A stretch of DNA of 64,000 nt from Fallopia convolvulus (lineage: Eukaryota > Streptophyta > Magnoliopsida > Caryophyllales > Polygonaceae): positions 5,771,001 to 5,835,000 of the forward strand of contig OZ024721.1 of NCBI GenBank assembly GCA_964016875.1, read 5' to 3'. The notes under the pieces were generated by a model, which saw only the letters and a list, made by a program, of their open reading frames with translations, did no database searches and had not been told where the DNA came from. The position numbers and the translations under genes were made by a program. This document shows, piece by piece, positions 10,174 to 20,875 of the stretch; the stretch's first letter is position 1; every line of letters begins with the position of its first letter.

Positions 10174-11497
10174 TGTTGAAAGGGTTTCTTGAAAACAAAT
10201 AAATTTATATCAAGACCCCGCTGTGTATAGCGAAGTCAAGTTCGTCCATGGGAGATAGTCAATGCTAGGTTTGTTACTTGTCACGCAATCAATCAATTAA
10301 ATCTAGGGAATTTAGCAAGAGAAAGAGGAATTCTAAGGTAAAGGTATCACCACAACAACAATCATGCAATGCCAACGCTATGAAACATAAAGATCATGCT
10401 TTTACCACATAAAGGCGCTAACTTTCGTTTAACATAAGCAAGTAAATCAATCAACTTTCATCCAATCAACAAACTTACTATCTAATCTCTTCTACTTCAA
10501 CTAGGATAGATCCGCTTTCGCTTCAAAATCCTAAATTGACTATTTTGATTCAAGGTTTTCGCTTTCGCTTCAACTATGAATGAGAAATTCCCTTCAACTT
10601 TCGTTTCAAGGATTAAGAACAAGAGAATAGATTCATGCAATAAAAACAATCAAATCATGATCACAAACAAGCATGCACAATCATTGTTGGGTTTAACCCC
10701 AACCTTAGAGAGAGAAGACTACTCACAAAGCATAATTAAGAACAACTGAATTAATAAAATAGAAAGCTTACAACTTTAAATCCAAACAAAACTTGTCTTC
10801 CAAGCTATCTCTCTACCTTTACCCTTCGCTCCCTCTCTCGTCCTCTCTTCCTCTTCTCCTCCTTCGTGTCTATCGTCACTCCCCCAAACAAGAGCTAGAG
10901 AAGGGTATTTATAGAGAAACTAATCTATCTTAAATCTATCTATAAGGAAATAATATCTTCTAATAAGATATATTCCTTCTATCTATCTAATAACATAAAA
11001 GGAAATAGGATAAAAGCCTTTAATTCACGCCGACTCAGATCTCTGCTGCGCCACGAGGTGCCTCGTTAACGACCTGAGAGCCTCGTTAACGACCCTGTTC
11101 AGCACTTCGAACAGTCTTGAGTAAAACTTGCGTAGCGGATTCGTTACAACTCCGATTGACTCGATTCTTTTTCCTATGTTCTTGTAACGAAATTCTCTAT
11201 CTCTTTCCAAGCTCAAAATTGATCTTCAATAACTTTACTTGAGCGCTAAATCTTCATCTTCTCTTCATTCTTGAGTGCTTCATCAAGTGTTTTCTCTCGG
11301 CTTTGCTCCTTTCTTCAAAAGTGCTCCAAATAGCTTCTAAAAACCTACAAAAAACCACCAAAGCTTATGTAGACTCCATATCTTAAAGAAATACGAAAAC
11401 CCACACAAACGACTCAAAACAAAACACAAAACTAAAGAAAAAGACTCAAACACACTAAAAACACACCCTAAAAACACGACTAAAAAGGCGGACATCA
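10174..11497 (-). repeat. 5' LTR of element A
   Basis: Same length and ends as 4538-5861. It contains the palindrome pair TCGTTAACGA at 11063-11072 and 11083-11092. It abuts the host protease frame of B at 11498. Confidence 0.93.
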
Positions 11498-12245
11498 CCA
11501 ATCCCAATAGTGATAGCAAATCTCCTCGGGTCACCTAGCTTGTCTGCAAGGGCTATGGATCGGACCTCATCTGTCAGCTCGGACATCGACCTTTTCCTGC
11601 TAAGAATGTCTTTCAAAAAATTGGTGTAAGCCGACATTTCGCTTACGGTCTCAGCGAATGGTATATAAATATTTAAGCCCTGGAGAATTTTAACGAAATG
11701 CTTAAACTTGCCTTTTGTTGAGTCCTTAGACTTCTTAGTAGGGAAGGGGAGAGACTTCACCAATCTCGGAACCAAAGCGGGTTCGAGAGGTGGCGCTACC
11801 GGGTCGACAATCGGGTCGATTGGTATCGCGGAAGGGTCGGTACCGACCCCAACAGGGTCGGTATCGAACCTGGGACTAAGGGGTGGCTCGGTATAGAAAA
11901 CTTACCTGGGTTGGGGTCGGTGACGAGCTTTGAAGCATTGGTACCGAGTGTTTTAGGCTCAGTAACAACCCTCTTCGGCACGTTATCGATCTGGGCCGAG
12001 GCATCTTCTTCAGTAGCGGGGTCATTTTCCTTGGCTTCAGCATGATCTAGTATCGTCTTTCCGCTCTTGAGGTGTATGGCTGCAATCTGTCCTTTAGGGT
12101 TCTCGTCGGGGCGGCCCGGGAGTTGCCCGTGCGGCCTCGGAATTTGTGCAGCTAGGTTCCCTAGTTGTGAGTCAACGCTCTTCTTCCAATTATCGAACTC
12201 TCCCCATCTTTTCATTTGATTAGGCTTGGACTCCATTGATTTCAT
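11498..12245 (-). pseudogene. Gag-protease linker and N-terminal half of retropepsin (element B)
   Basis: The frame from 12245 contains QMKRWGEFDNWKKS and SQLGNLAAQIPRP, then a linker with LGTN/VTDP repeats; the frame from 11775 contains KSLPFPTKKSKD, FVKILQGLNIYIPF and FAITIGIGD, where element A is inserted. The matching half is at 3661-4537. Relative to A, eight bases are missing near 12230, which puts this part out of frame with B's gag. The word TCGGTACCGA occurs at 11837 and its partner TCGGTATCGA at 11859 (22 bp). Confidence 0.75.
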
Positions 12246-13476
12246 TCTTTACTTCATTAATCCCTTCATGAAGTCCTTGCACCCAGGATGGTGGCTCTTG
12301 ATAGCCTGGAGGTCGATATGGTGCGAGCCGTCTATCCGGAGGAGGGGCTGCATAGTTTTGATTTTGATTTCCCCAAGCCGGGTAGTTGTTTGGCATGTCA
12401 TAATTAGCAGGAGGATTTCTGTATTTCCCTCTCATATAAATCATCTCAGCATATGTCTCAGCGGCTCTAACCTGCTCAATGTTAGTGCAAGCAGAAGTAC
12501 TATGGGCAGAAGAGCCACACTCTTGACAAATTTGAGAGGTTTTCAGAAAACTTACCTGTTTCTTCAGACGGTTGATCTCATCTTGTAAGAATTGATTTTT
12601 AACATCAGGGTCAACTTCGTCTTTATTTGGGATGTATAGACGTTTTTGTGGGTGAGGTGGTTGTTGGGTCCCATACATAGCATCGTAATTGGTCAGTTTG
12701 TCCAGCAACTCCCATGCAACAGTGGGATCCATCTCAATAAAACCGCAAGCAGTGTGCATGTTGATGCGGTTCTTCGTGTCAGCATTAATCCCTTGAAAGA
12801 AGATTTCTTGGAGCACATATGGTGGTTGCCCATGAGTGGGGCATTGTCTGAGCATCTCCTTGAATCTCTCCCACGTCTCAACAAAGGTCTCGTTAGGCAG
12901 CTGGTGGTAGGAGGTGATACGCTTTCTCAACTCTGTTGTCTTAGCAAGGGGGGAGAACTTTGTCAAAAATTGATCATACAAAGCCTTCCAAGTCCTCATA
13001 GACTTAGGAGGTAAGCTCTCTAACCAGCTCAGAAAATATTTTAGAGAGACACCTTCAACAGCAATAGTGTCACATAAATCAAGAAATTTTTTAATATGTT
13101 CCATAGGGCACTCAGTAGGTTTCCCTTCAAACCGAGCCCGTTTAATTAAGGATATGAATTGAGACTTAATCTCAAAAGTCCTCTCTATCTCTGGAAGCAC
13201 AATTGCAGACCCTGGCACCCTCAGTTCTGGATGCATGTATTGTTTAGCATTCCTCGGATAGGCATTGAGTCGTTCCTAGAGAGCGGTTTTCTCAATCTGT
13301 GTGGCTTCAAGCTGCCTCTGGAGTGCATCCATCTGTTGTTCCATCTCTTCAAGAGTCATCACCATGGCTTGGTTTCCTCTTCTTCTGCGATGAAGGGTGC
13401 GTTTAGGTTCAGAATAATAACCAGTGTTATCAAACTCGAGCCTGCGACGACCTGCTGGCATAAGCTGAGAAAACAA
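12220..13476 (-). pseudogene. Gag of element B, one nonsense codon
   Basis: The N-terminal piece (13476-13276) carries an Arg-rich stretch and a short coiled coil (LEEMEQQMDALQRQLEA), then a TAG at 13276-13278 where element F has CAG. The open remainder (13236-12220, 338 codons) contains a retrotransposon gag core (SWLESLPPKSMRTW ... YDQFLTKF ... ETFVETWERFKEMLRQCP) and a CX2CX4HX4C zinc knuckle starting CQECGSSAH. It ends with a Pro/Tyr/Asn-rich tail. The protein would package element RNA in virus-like particles. It is out of frame with the protease because of an eight-base loss near 12230. Confidence 0.82.
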
Positions 13477-13556
13477 ACAAAAGAAAACAAAATTAAAAAC
13501 AAAAAAAGGGTCGGGCTATTCCCTGACCCACGAGTAATCAAACAAGCACTGTTGCT

Positions 13557-13574
13557 TCCCCGGCAACGGAGCCA
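13557..13574 (-). other. Primer-binding site of element B
   Basis: Sense strand TGGCTCCGTTGCCGGGGA lies three bases from the LTR edge. Matches tRNA-Asp-type sites except at two adjacent positions. Confidence 0.75.
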
Positions 13575-13577
13575 ATT

Positions 13578-15013
13578 TGTTGATAGGGATTTACTCGAAA
13601 ACAAATAAATTTGTAGTCAAGACCCCGCCGAGTATAGCGAAGTCAGGATCGTCCACGGGAAGCAAGGTTGTTTGATTACTAAACTATAAAATAAAAAGCA
13701 CAGAAACGAAGAAAAACAGAAACAACAGAAGAAAACAAGGCTACGACAGCCCTCGGTACCGACCTTGTCAGGGTTGGTAACGACGCTGGGTTTCAACACA
13801 AACTAAGCAAACAAACACAAATCAACTACAGGCTCGGTACCGACCTGTATACTTCAGTAACGAGTCTGAACGAAAGTAAGACGAAGGAAATTCAGATGTA
13901 GAAAAAGTCTAGGACAAGGGTTACCACGACATAATCATGCATATGAACTTGTGTGAAGGATAAATATCATGCTCAAAGATAAAGCTATCAACTTTCGTTG
14001 ACCTAAGCAAGTAAATCAATCATTTTTCACCAATCAATTCACTATCTACTTATTTTTGAATCCAAAGCTCGAAACTTTCGTTATCGAACAATATCAACAT
14101 GCAAGGTTACAACTTTCTCTTTCGATCAAGCGATAAACTCAAATTACTTCGACTTTCGTCTAGGTATAAGCACAAAACAAGTAGTTTAAAGGCTAAAAGG
14201 CAATTAAACATTCATCACACACATTCAAACATGCATAACTATGCCGGGTTTCAACCCCGACCCTAGAAAGGTGAACTACTCACTCATGATCGAGATAAAA
14301 CAAACAACTAGATTGAATGAGAACATTGAAATAGAACTAAAATAAAAGCGTACTTGAACTGTAAAAATCTCGTCTTTGAAACAACCACGTTTGAAATCAA
14401 AGAACAGAACAAACAAGGCTCGAACTCTCTCTCTCACTCTCGACTCAAACGTGTTCTCCAAATAATCGTTCCTTCAAACTAACGAACGAACCCCCTAAAC
14501 TAGACTAGAACAAGGGTATTTATACTAAGAGAAACTATCTAACAAGGGTCCTAAAAGATAGAAACTTCCTAACTAAAAATATTACGAGATAAAAGATAGA
14601 ATTGTTGAAAGTCGGCACCGCCTACCGACACAGGTCACCTCGGTAACGACCTGCACAGGGTCGGTAGACTCTTGCTGAATTCCTCTGATTAAACTCTGTT
14701 GCACAGCTCGGTACCGACCCTCACAGATCGGTAACGAGCTCTCTGTCTTGGATTTTTGTACACTCTTCATAGCTTCTTCTTGGATTTAACGGGATCTTCA
14801 AGGCGTATTCCTTCTCCTCTTCTCTTTCACATATTCCACCATCAACTACCTGACTTAAACTCTCTCGAAATGCTCCCTTCTGCTTCGAAAAACCTATAAA
14901 AAACACAAAAATGGAGTAGCTTCCATACTTTTCACAAAATATGTAAACCTATCCGAAAACACACAAAACAAGAACTAAAACTTACTAAAACTATACTAAA
15001 AACATGAACATCA
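13578..15013 (-). repeat. 5' LTR of element B
   Basis: Sense orientation starts TGATGTTCATG at 15013 and ends ATCAACA at 13578. It is homologous to the split LTR of element F, which confirms both boundaries. A TATA-like TATAAATA lies on the sense strand near 14520. The dyad word pairs are TCGGTACCGA 13753 with TTGGTAACGA about 13774, 13834 with 13854, and 14708 with 14728, plus degenerate copies at 14610-14670. Confidence 0.85.
13753..14737. promoter_or_regulatory. Word pairs in the LTR of B
   Basis: Exact TCGGTACCGA at 13753, 13834 and 14708, each with a degenerate partner 20-22 bp to the right. The first two fall in the U5 side, the third in the U3 side. No protein is known to me that binds them. 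Confidence 0.45.
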
Positions 15014-16306
15014 ATGTCCTAAATATCATTCTCAAATTCCAACTTCTTCGGGGTTGCACTTCTTGCATAAAATCATCCTTTACCTTAAATCATTCAATGT
15101 TAGACAATAGCATACATATCTTAAGCATCATAGTTACGTACATTCAATATAACCCTAATGATCATATACAAACATGATAACAATCTTGCATATAGATTTA
15201 TAATTTTACTCAATTTCTAAACGAAATAAATCAGATTAGGGGCATATGAGAGCAAAATCAAACAAAGAAAGTTACTTAGTGTTGTTAGATAGAACGATCG
15301 AGTGGCCGAAGATGGGCTCTGCGTTTGCGTTGACGTCGATGTTATGTAGTGTTGGCGTGAAGTGACGATCGAACAAGCTTAATGGAAGGGCGCCATGACG
15401 ATCGAACAAGTTTTATCGAAGAGAAGTGTTGATGGATATTGGTCGATACAATTGCCCTGTATTAGGAGGGTTTTTCAAAAAATGAGTTAAAAATTATTAG
15501 ATTAAAGTTTTTTAGGGTAATTTCCTGAAATTAAAAAATAATGCTAATTTGGCTTTAATAGGTACGTGGTCCAATCAGTTTTATGGGACAAATTGTTGTG
15601 ACAGAGAATTTGAACCGAAGTACATTTGGTTTGAGTGCAGATTTTTTGGAGTAGTACTCAAAAACGTTTATTAGTGGGCTGAAATAGGAGGGTATTCGGG
15701 AACCATCGATAGACGGGTCAGACAATCAAACCACATGACAAGAAGAATGTCTTTGAATTGACATTTAATTTAATCTGTGGAATGCCAGTCACTCTGTAGC
15801 AATATATATACCACATTTCGTTCGCAAGAAATATGATGGTTTTTAATGCAAAACATATATAGTTATGTAGAGGATTGTGCAAGTATATATGTGCATAAGC
15901 CACCTTAAGAATTGCATTATTGCAAGATGGAGTAACAGAAATAAGAGCTCTAGGAGATGGCTAGCTAGAGAGATTGGGATTAACTGCATTTGTAAATTTG
16001 CCTAGAAAATTATCACTTATTATGAATCAAAAAAAAAAAAAAACAATCTAGTCTCAATCCGGACTGAGACCGGACCAGAGCGAGAAACTTGGTCCAATAT
16101 TATGAAAAATTAATGGTTTGGTTCTAGTTCGCGGTTCTGGATTGATGCCCACCCATTATATGAACCATTAGTGTGTAATTATGAATCGTTGGTGTATAAC
16201 GTATGTAGCAAAAGAAATGCATGTAACATACAGTATGTTTGAATAGTTAGTGTATAAAACATATATGCATGAACTATTTATGTGGTAATAAATTATTAGT
16301 GTAAAG
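15014..16306. other. Intergenic sequence, no gene seen
   Basis: It begins with the target duplication atgtc of element B. No coding frame of quality is present. At 16150-16310 there is an irregular AT-rich repetition of the phrase 'gaaccattagtgtgtaattatg'. A run of A at 16030-16043 and partial inverted phrases around 16045-16075 (cggactgagaccgga) are the only other structure. Confidence 0.4.
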
Positions 16307-16730
16307 TCATGAGCAAAAAAAAAATTACTTTTTTCCCAAAAATGTCAATCCATTGCACTACATTGATAAAAATACATATAAACCATCAACGTAAAATTAT
16401 GAAAATTTTAAATGATGGAAAACATGCTTTAAAATTTAAAAAAAAATTAAAAAATAAAAAAGGATAAATTTTTCAAAAATCTTCAAAATATTTTTGAAAA
16501 AGAATTTTAAAAAAAGTAAACCTTTTTTTTTAAAAAGTAAACATTTTTAAAAAAAAATAAATTTATGAAAATATCATATGTTATTCTTTTTTATGTTTAA
16601 TCTTAACATTTTATTTCTTTTTCTTGGTCGAAATAACATTTTATCTCTAAGATTTAAGGATTGCGATTTGTCCTTATTTTATCCCAACACAATCCTATCA
16701 CTTTCTTATGTTTAATCTTGGGCTTTGATC

Positions 16731-16936
16731 ACCAACAAGCATGTAGCGTAGTGGGAGGGGCTACGCTTCCCTTTGCTGAGGTCGAGGGTTCGACTCTCAG
16801 TAGAGGAGAAATGAACTTGTTGGGAGAGCAGATCCCACCCAAAAATAAAGAGGCCTTCGCGAGACTCGAACTCCAGACGTAAGCGTTTGATGGAGCAAAG
16901 CTCTCCGCTGAACTGGGGTGGCAATGACCTAAAAAA
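16731..16936 (+). mobile_element. tRNA-derived SINE with two opposed tRNA-like modules
   Basis: Flanked by a 17-bp target duplication (aatcttgggctttgatc at 16714-16730 and 16937-16953). The paralogous locus near 30280 has only one copy and no insert. The element ends in an A-run. Forward module: A box TAGCGTAGTGG (16744-16754) and B box GGTTCGACTCT (16787-16797), with 32 bp between. Reverse-strand module: B-box-like GAGTTCGAGTC (16862-16872) with GTTCAGCGGAGAGC upstream on that strand (16900-16913). The first is an ordinary pol III promoter; the second looks like an inverted tRNA piece. Family not recognised. Confidence 0.8.
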
Positions 16937-17090
16937 AATCTTGGGCTTTGATCGATCTCTAAAATCTAAGAATTGAAATTTGTCCTTAATTAATCCCAAC
17001 TCAAAATTTAGAGTCGGTGAAAAACTAACTTGCGATACAAGGCCATTAAAAATATATAATAAATAAGGTAAGTGTGAAAATCCCCTTGCC

Positions 17091-17097
17091 TATATAA
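17091..17097 (+). promoter_or_regulatory. TATA box of broken DUF7054-like gene
   Basis: TATATAA lies 156 bp upstream of the ATG. Copy 2 has the longer TATATATATAA at the same place. Confidence 0.5.
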
Positions 17098-17246
17098 ATC
17101 ATAATCAAAGCAACAAAGGCATCCTCTCTCTTCCCACCGAATCAAAGCAACAAAAACCCTACTTGATCTCTATATACTCACAGATCATCATCCCACCCTC
17201 ATCAATTCTCCTTACAATTTCCACGGTAGAAACCGAACCCGAAAAG

Positions 17247-17650
17247 ATGGCCAAAACCTCACACCAAACCCTGAAGAAAGATCATCATCATGCGAAGAAG
17301 AGAATGCTGATAAGCGTGAGCGTTTTGGGTAGCACCGGCCTCATCAGGATGTTGGCCAACGACGACGACTCCGTGACCCAAGTCATACGCAACGCCCTCA
17401 AGCTATACGCTCGGGAGGGTTGGAAACCCGCTATCGGGTCGGATCCGGATCGGTATTCCTCTACCCCCATGACGGGGCCGGGTCCCTCGTAGTTATGGGT
17501 GCAAGCGACGCCATAGGATCGACCGGAGGGACGTGCTTCTTGATGGCGTCGAAGAAGACGCTGCCTATGACTAGCGGGGCCGCCCACGTCCCGAAAAGCC
17601 GCACGCGCCTCGCTGCTTGCTTGAACAAGATCACGCGCTGGGTGAAATAG
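17247..17650 (+). pseudogene. DUF7054-like gene, frameshifted copy
   Basis: It starts at ATG 17247 (context aagATGg), with MAKTSHQTLKK followed by RMLISVSVLGS, a segment typical of the plant DUF7054 family (beta-grasp, ubiquitin-like fold by family knowledge). Relative to copy 2, one T is missing in the run at about 17456, so the first frame reads past GSDPDRY and stops at 17492. The remaining family sequence (GAGSLVVMGASDAIGSTGG, then a basic C-terminal tail ending ITRWVK) is in another frame up to 17650. Promoter and flanks are preserved, so this is a recently damaged duplicate. An unseen splice could in principle bypass the shift, but none is evident. Confidence 0.75.
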
Positions 17651-18298
17651 AGACAACGTGCATAGGTCGATCTCCATCTTGATCGTAGAGATTTTGTAAT
17701 AATTGTACAAAAGAAAGAACGTAACACATTCTTAGTTAAATAAATCTTGTTGTTTTTATGATAATAATTCAAGACTTAGCACGTTAATTTATATATAGTC
17801 CCGTGATATATGTACGTAGCATTGAATGAAGAATACTATGAACGTATCTCTGTCTTGCAATATGCACGCAGTGCAAATTTTCGTTTTTATTATTATTAGG
17901 GTATATATCGTTAGCATATCTTTGATATTGTTGCTTGCTAAGTTGCTATGCAAAGCGCTCCTTTTTAATTACTCCCTCAATACCCTGCCGATAAACTCGA
18001 AACCCTAATTTCTAAACTCGCGAGAACGAAAACATAAGAAATCGAAAGCAAGCGAAACAACAAATTGGTGACCCGGTTCAGATCAAAGATCATACGTCCC
18101 AAAGTCTCAGTTCGGAGAGACCAGCCCAAAATCCACTAAAATTTCAAAAACATTATTAGAACGGCTACACATATACAGAATAGGAAAAACTCAAACAACA
18201 AATATTGAAAAAACAACTCGAAACAAGAAAAACAAATGAGAATGTAGAAGAAGATGAAGAAAGGGATCTCAGATAGGGTTTTGACCCCTTATCAAGCT

Positions 18299-18593
18299 CA
18301 GGGGCTGCTCATGGCAGGTACAAGCTATGCACCTGCACAGGACTCCCAAAAAATTAAAGGGCCCAAATGTTTTTAAAACCCTATAATTAAAAAATAATAA
18401 TATCTTGAAACTCTCGAAAAGATACTATTACCCTAGTTGCACTTGCCCATTTTCTAATCCCTTCTCTTTTAAAATTTGCAATTCCCAATAGCAAAGATTA
18501 ATTTTTAGGGCCTTTTTTAATTTAAATAATTTTACTTGTTAGGGTTGTTTTTTAATTTAGTACAGGGCCTCAAAATATCATTGGCCGCCACTG
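18299..18593. mobile_element. Short non-autonomous hAT element
   Basis: A 295-bp insert with perfect 8-bp target duplication ATCAAGCT (18291-18298 and 18594-18601). Its ends are imperfect inverted repeats, CAGGGGCTGCTCATG and CAGTGGCGGCCAATG (about 11 of 15 matching). The paralogous copy at about 31607-31616 has the empty site (atcaacct). No coding capacity. The ends resemble those of the two hAT elements further right. Confidence 0.82.
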
Positions 18594-18655
18594 ATCAAGC
18601 TGACCAAGATCAAGATAGAGCTTAGTATGAATATACCACCACAGATCTCCACGAG

Positions 18656-19929
18656 TGAGGATGGCCGCCTTTATTTCGCTAAAAATGTTTACCTCTATTA
18701 TTTAGAAAGGCATAGTTTAATTTTTCTAGGCATTGTTCTCATCAATTCTCTCTTTTTTTCTTAATATCTATACCCTGGTTTCATAGTGGCAAATTTTGTT
18801 GAAATAACTTTATATGTAAAATGGTTAAAAATTTAACCTTGTATGTAAAATGTTTAAAACCCGACACATCATTCATTTAATATCGGTCCACCGTAATTCT
18901 ATATAGTATTAGAGTAGGTTCGGTTTGTGTTTGTTTTCTCCATAAAAAATGGTATATAGCTCTATCAAGAAAAATATGGGTTATCTATAAAGAGATTGAG
19001 ATGCTAGACACGTCAATAATATTCAAGCGTTAAGTAGACCAACCTAGTTACCACTTGATAATGGGGCGTGTTTGGTTAGACGTCTCACATCGAACACGGG
19101 AGTTGAAAACCACTAGCCTATAAGAGAGGGTGAAATTAACCCCTGCCCATTGGATTAAGCTTTTGGGTTAGAAGGTGAATCCGACCTTATATGTAAAATA
19201 GTTTAGAATTTGATATATCACCTATTTACTATCGAGCCTCATGAACTGGTTGGTGGTGGTAGATCTCGCCTTCTTCAGATGAATAGCTATAAAAACAAAC
19301 TCGAATGAAATGAGGGAAGAAAAATTGAGATTTTTGTTAGATCCAAAATTTCCCTTTTTATAGGTGGATAATAAAGTACATCTATTACGTGACTGTCTGA
19401 CTATCAAAAATGCTTGGTGTGCCATATATGGTGACCAGTTTCATCCATCTTTCATCTCCAACATGAATTTGCAATAATGGATTTCGAACAATATCAAGGC
19501 AAGTGATAATAGTGTTAGGAAATTATACCCTACAGTAAGGGTAGGACTTACACAAAGTCACAAGAGAAGAAAGAAAGAAACAAGAAGAGAAGAACACAAG
19601 TGAATTTGTTGACCTAGTTTGTCAAAATGACTACGTTTGGGGGCTCTACCAAGCTAGGTACTTTCACTAGAATTGAGGATTTTAAGGATTACAAGATTTG
19701 ATCTTCCTGATCTACACTGATCTGATCAAACTAACCTAATCTCTCAAGCTCTCATTGAACTATTCCCTCTTGCTTGTTCTTAAGACTCAATGCACACAAT
19801 TACAATAATCAATGTGAGTATTTAAGGAGAACACATGGAACTTAAAAATAGAAACAAGGTATTCAAGGATAGAAATCCTAATCTCCTAGATATATTTCTT
19901 TCCTAAATCCTAATATCTTTTACCCTTCC
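18656..19929. other. Intergenic sequence with LTR-like debris
   Basis: No gene is supported. At 19080-19180 a phrase (cgtctcacatcga ... cctataagag ... ggattaagcttttgggttag) resembles widespread plant retrotransposon LTR sequence. At 19510 a TGTTAGGAAATTATACC start and TATTTAAGG near 19818 look like a degenerate minus- or plus-strand LTR, but I cannot close its boundaries. Confidence 0.35.
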
Positions 19930-19959
19930 TTACTTGGCACGCAAGAAACCAGCCTCTCA

Positions 19960-20180
19960 CGGACACACTGAATTGCCGAGCAACACCAGAAAAGCACGGT
20001 TGTGCCTTTCATGCCCAGCCCACGCTTTGGTCCCTGTCGAAATTACGTGGGCAACACCACAAAAGCGCAGTCACGCTTTTGCACCCCAGCCCACGCTTTC
20101 CGACCGTGGTCGCAACCCTGCTTCTCACTCGCCTTGCCTTCTCCTTTCGCCTAATACCGAATCAGGCTTCAAATTCCAAA
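19960..20180. repeat. Repeat shared with the gag region of element E
   Basis: Matches 57095-57255 by eye (common phrases such as gggcaacaccacaaaagcg and cgcaaccctgcttctc). It contains two copies of cccagcccacgcttt (20015 and 20084). It is probably a fragment of an E-type Gypsy element. The overlapping 140-codon plus-strand ORF is not convincing as a gene. Confidence 0.5.
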
Positions 20181-20303
20181 CAATACTCCACCTAGAGACT
20201 GATTCCAATTGTAATTGTATTCTTCTTACGCAATCCTTCGGTCTTGGTAGTACCGGGCCTTCAACTTATGTAAGCCCGTTTAAAGCCTTGCATGCTTCAA
20301 TTC

Positions 20304-20441
20304 CTACATCGAGCTCATCTCCCTGTCCATGTCCTGACTCTGAGATGCCTCTGTAAAACCTTCTAGCTCATCCAATTCAGCAAACCTTAGATAGAAATCA
20401 GAATATGACTCCCTATCCAGTTCTTCAATGATCTTCTCATA
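20304..20441 (-). pseudogene. Unidentified coding remnant cut by element F
   Basis: An acidic frame of about 45 codons (containing EKIIEELDRESYSD and RFAELDELEGFTEAS) runs from the edge of element F to a TAG at 20304-20306. It is open right up to the insertion point, so it may be the 3' end of an exon or of a retrotransposon gag broken by F. I do not recognise the protein. The other half is not visible, since F is itself truncated on the far side. Confidence 0.35.
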
Positions 20442-20875
20442 TGATGTTCGTGTTTTTACTATAGTTTTTGAGTGTTTTTCTTAGTTGTTTAGTTTAGTTT
20501 AGTTTAGTTTTAGTATCTATTTTATGTGTTTTTGAATGAGTTTACATATTTTGTGAAAAGTATGGAAGCTACTCAATTTTCGTGTTTTTTGTAGGTTTTC
20601 GAAGCAAGAAGGGAGCATTCCGAGGGAGTTGAGATCAAGAGGATAATCGTGGAGTATGGTGGAAGTGAAGAGAAGAAGAAGACGCTTTGAAGATCCCGAC
20701 GAATCCAAAAGGAGCTATGCAAAAAGTACAAAGAATCAAGAGAAAAGACCTCGATACCATGTTGTGAGGCTCGGTACCGAGCTGTGCAACAGAGTTCAAG
20801 TCAAAGAGTTCAGTCAAGAGTCCTACCGACTCTGTGCAGGTCGACACCAAGGTGGCCTGTGTCGGTAAGCGGCGC

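Larger units (their letters stand above)
4538..11497 (-). mobile_element. Athila-like element A, complete but pol-less, nested in B
   Basis: LTRs at 4538-5861 and 10174-11497, both 1324 bp, begin TGATGTCC and end CAACA on the sense (minus) strand. Target-site sequence is ACAAT (4533-4537) on the left and CCAAT (11498-11502) on the right, a 5-bp duplication with one mismatch. Removing the element rejoins the IGIG / DHRFKALCDLGAS protease frame of B, which proves the insertion. The PBS and a purine tract are present. The interior has only a short gag leader, linker, protease and KPPW domain; the gag core, RT, RNase H, integrase and accessory ORF are missing. The LTRs are nearly identical by eye, so the insertion is recent. 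It would have depended on proteins from another element. Confidence 0.92.
1..15013 (-). mobile_element. Athila-like LTR retrotransposon B, non-autonomous, left end outside window
   Basis: The element reads on the minus strand: 5' LTR at 13578-15013, a tRNA-Asp-like PBS at 13557-13574, gag, the first half of a retropepsin, nested element A (4538-11497), the second half of the retropepsin, a tandem hairpin, an ATHILA-type accessory ORF and a long 3' tail. No RT, RNase H or integrase sequence is visible. The 3' LTR should start about 200 bp left of base 1, judging from the matching tail of element A, where the LTR edge (5861) lies about 190 bp beyond the block homologous to the first bases of this window. 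The right-hand target duplication would be atgtc (15014-15018), but its partner is not in view. Gag and protease carry nonsense and frameshift mutations, whereas the accessory ORF is open. Family assignment rests on the PBS, the DLGAS protease and the ATHILA ORF. Confidence 0.85.
16307..18655 (+). repeat. Duplicated segment, copy 1
   Basis: Colinear with 29932-31668 apart from a SINE and a small hAT element present only here. Homology starts at tcatgag (16307-16313) and ends at gatctccacgag (18644-18655). It includes promoter, gene and downstream sequence of a DUF7054-like gene. The paralogue serves as an empty-site reference for both insertions. Confidence 0.85.

Noticed and set aside
16741..16800. 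Functional tRNA gene
   Set aside because: A and B boxes are present, but no cloverleaf closes, and the segment has a poly(A) tail and target duplication, so it is a SINE.
19934..20356. 140-codon plus-strand ORF
   Set aside because: It overlaps a repeat shared with element E and a minus-strand frame that looks more coding-like; no recognisable domain.
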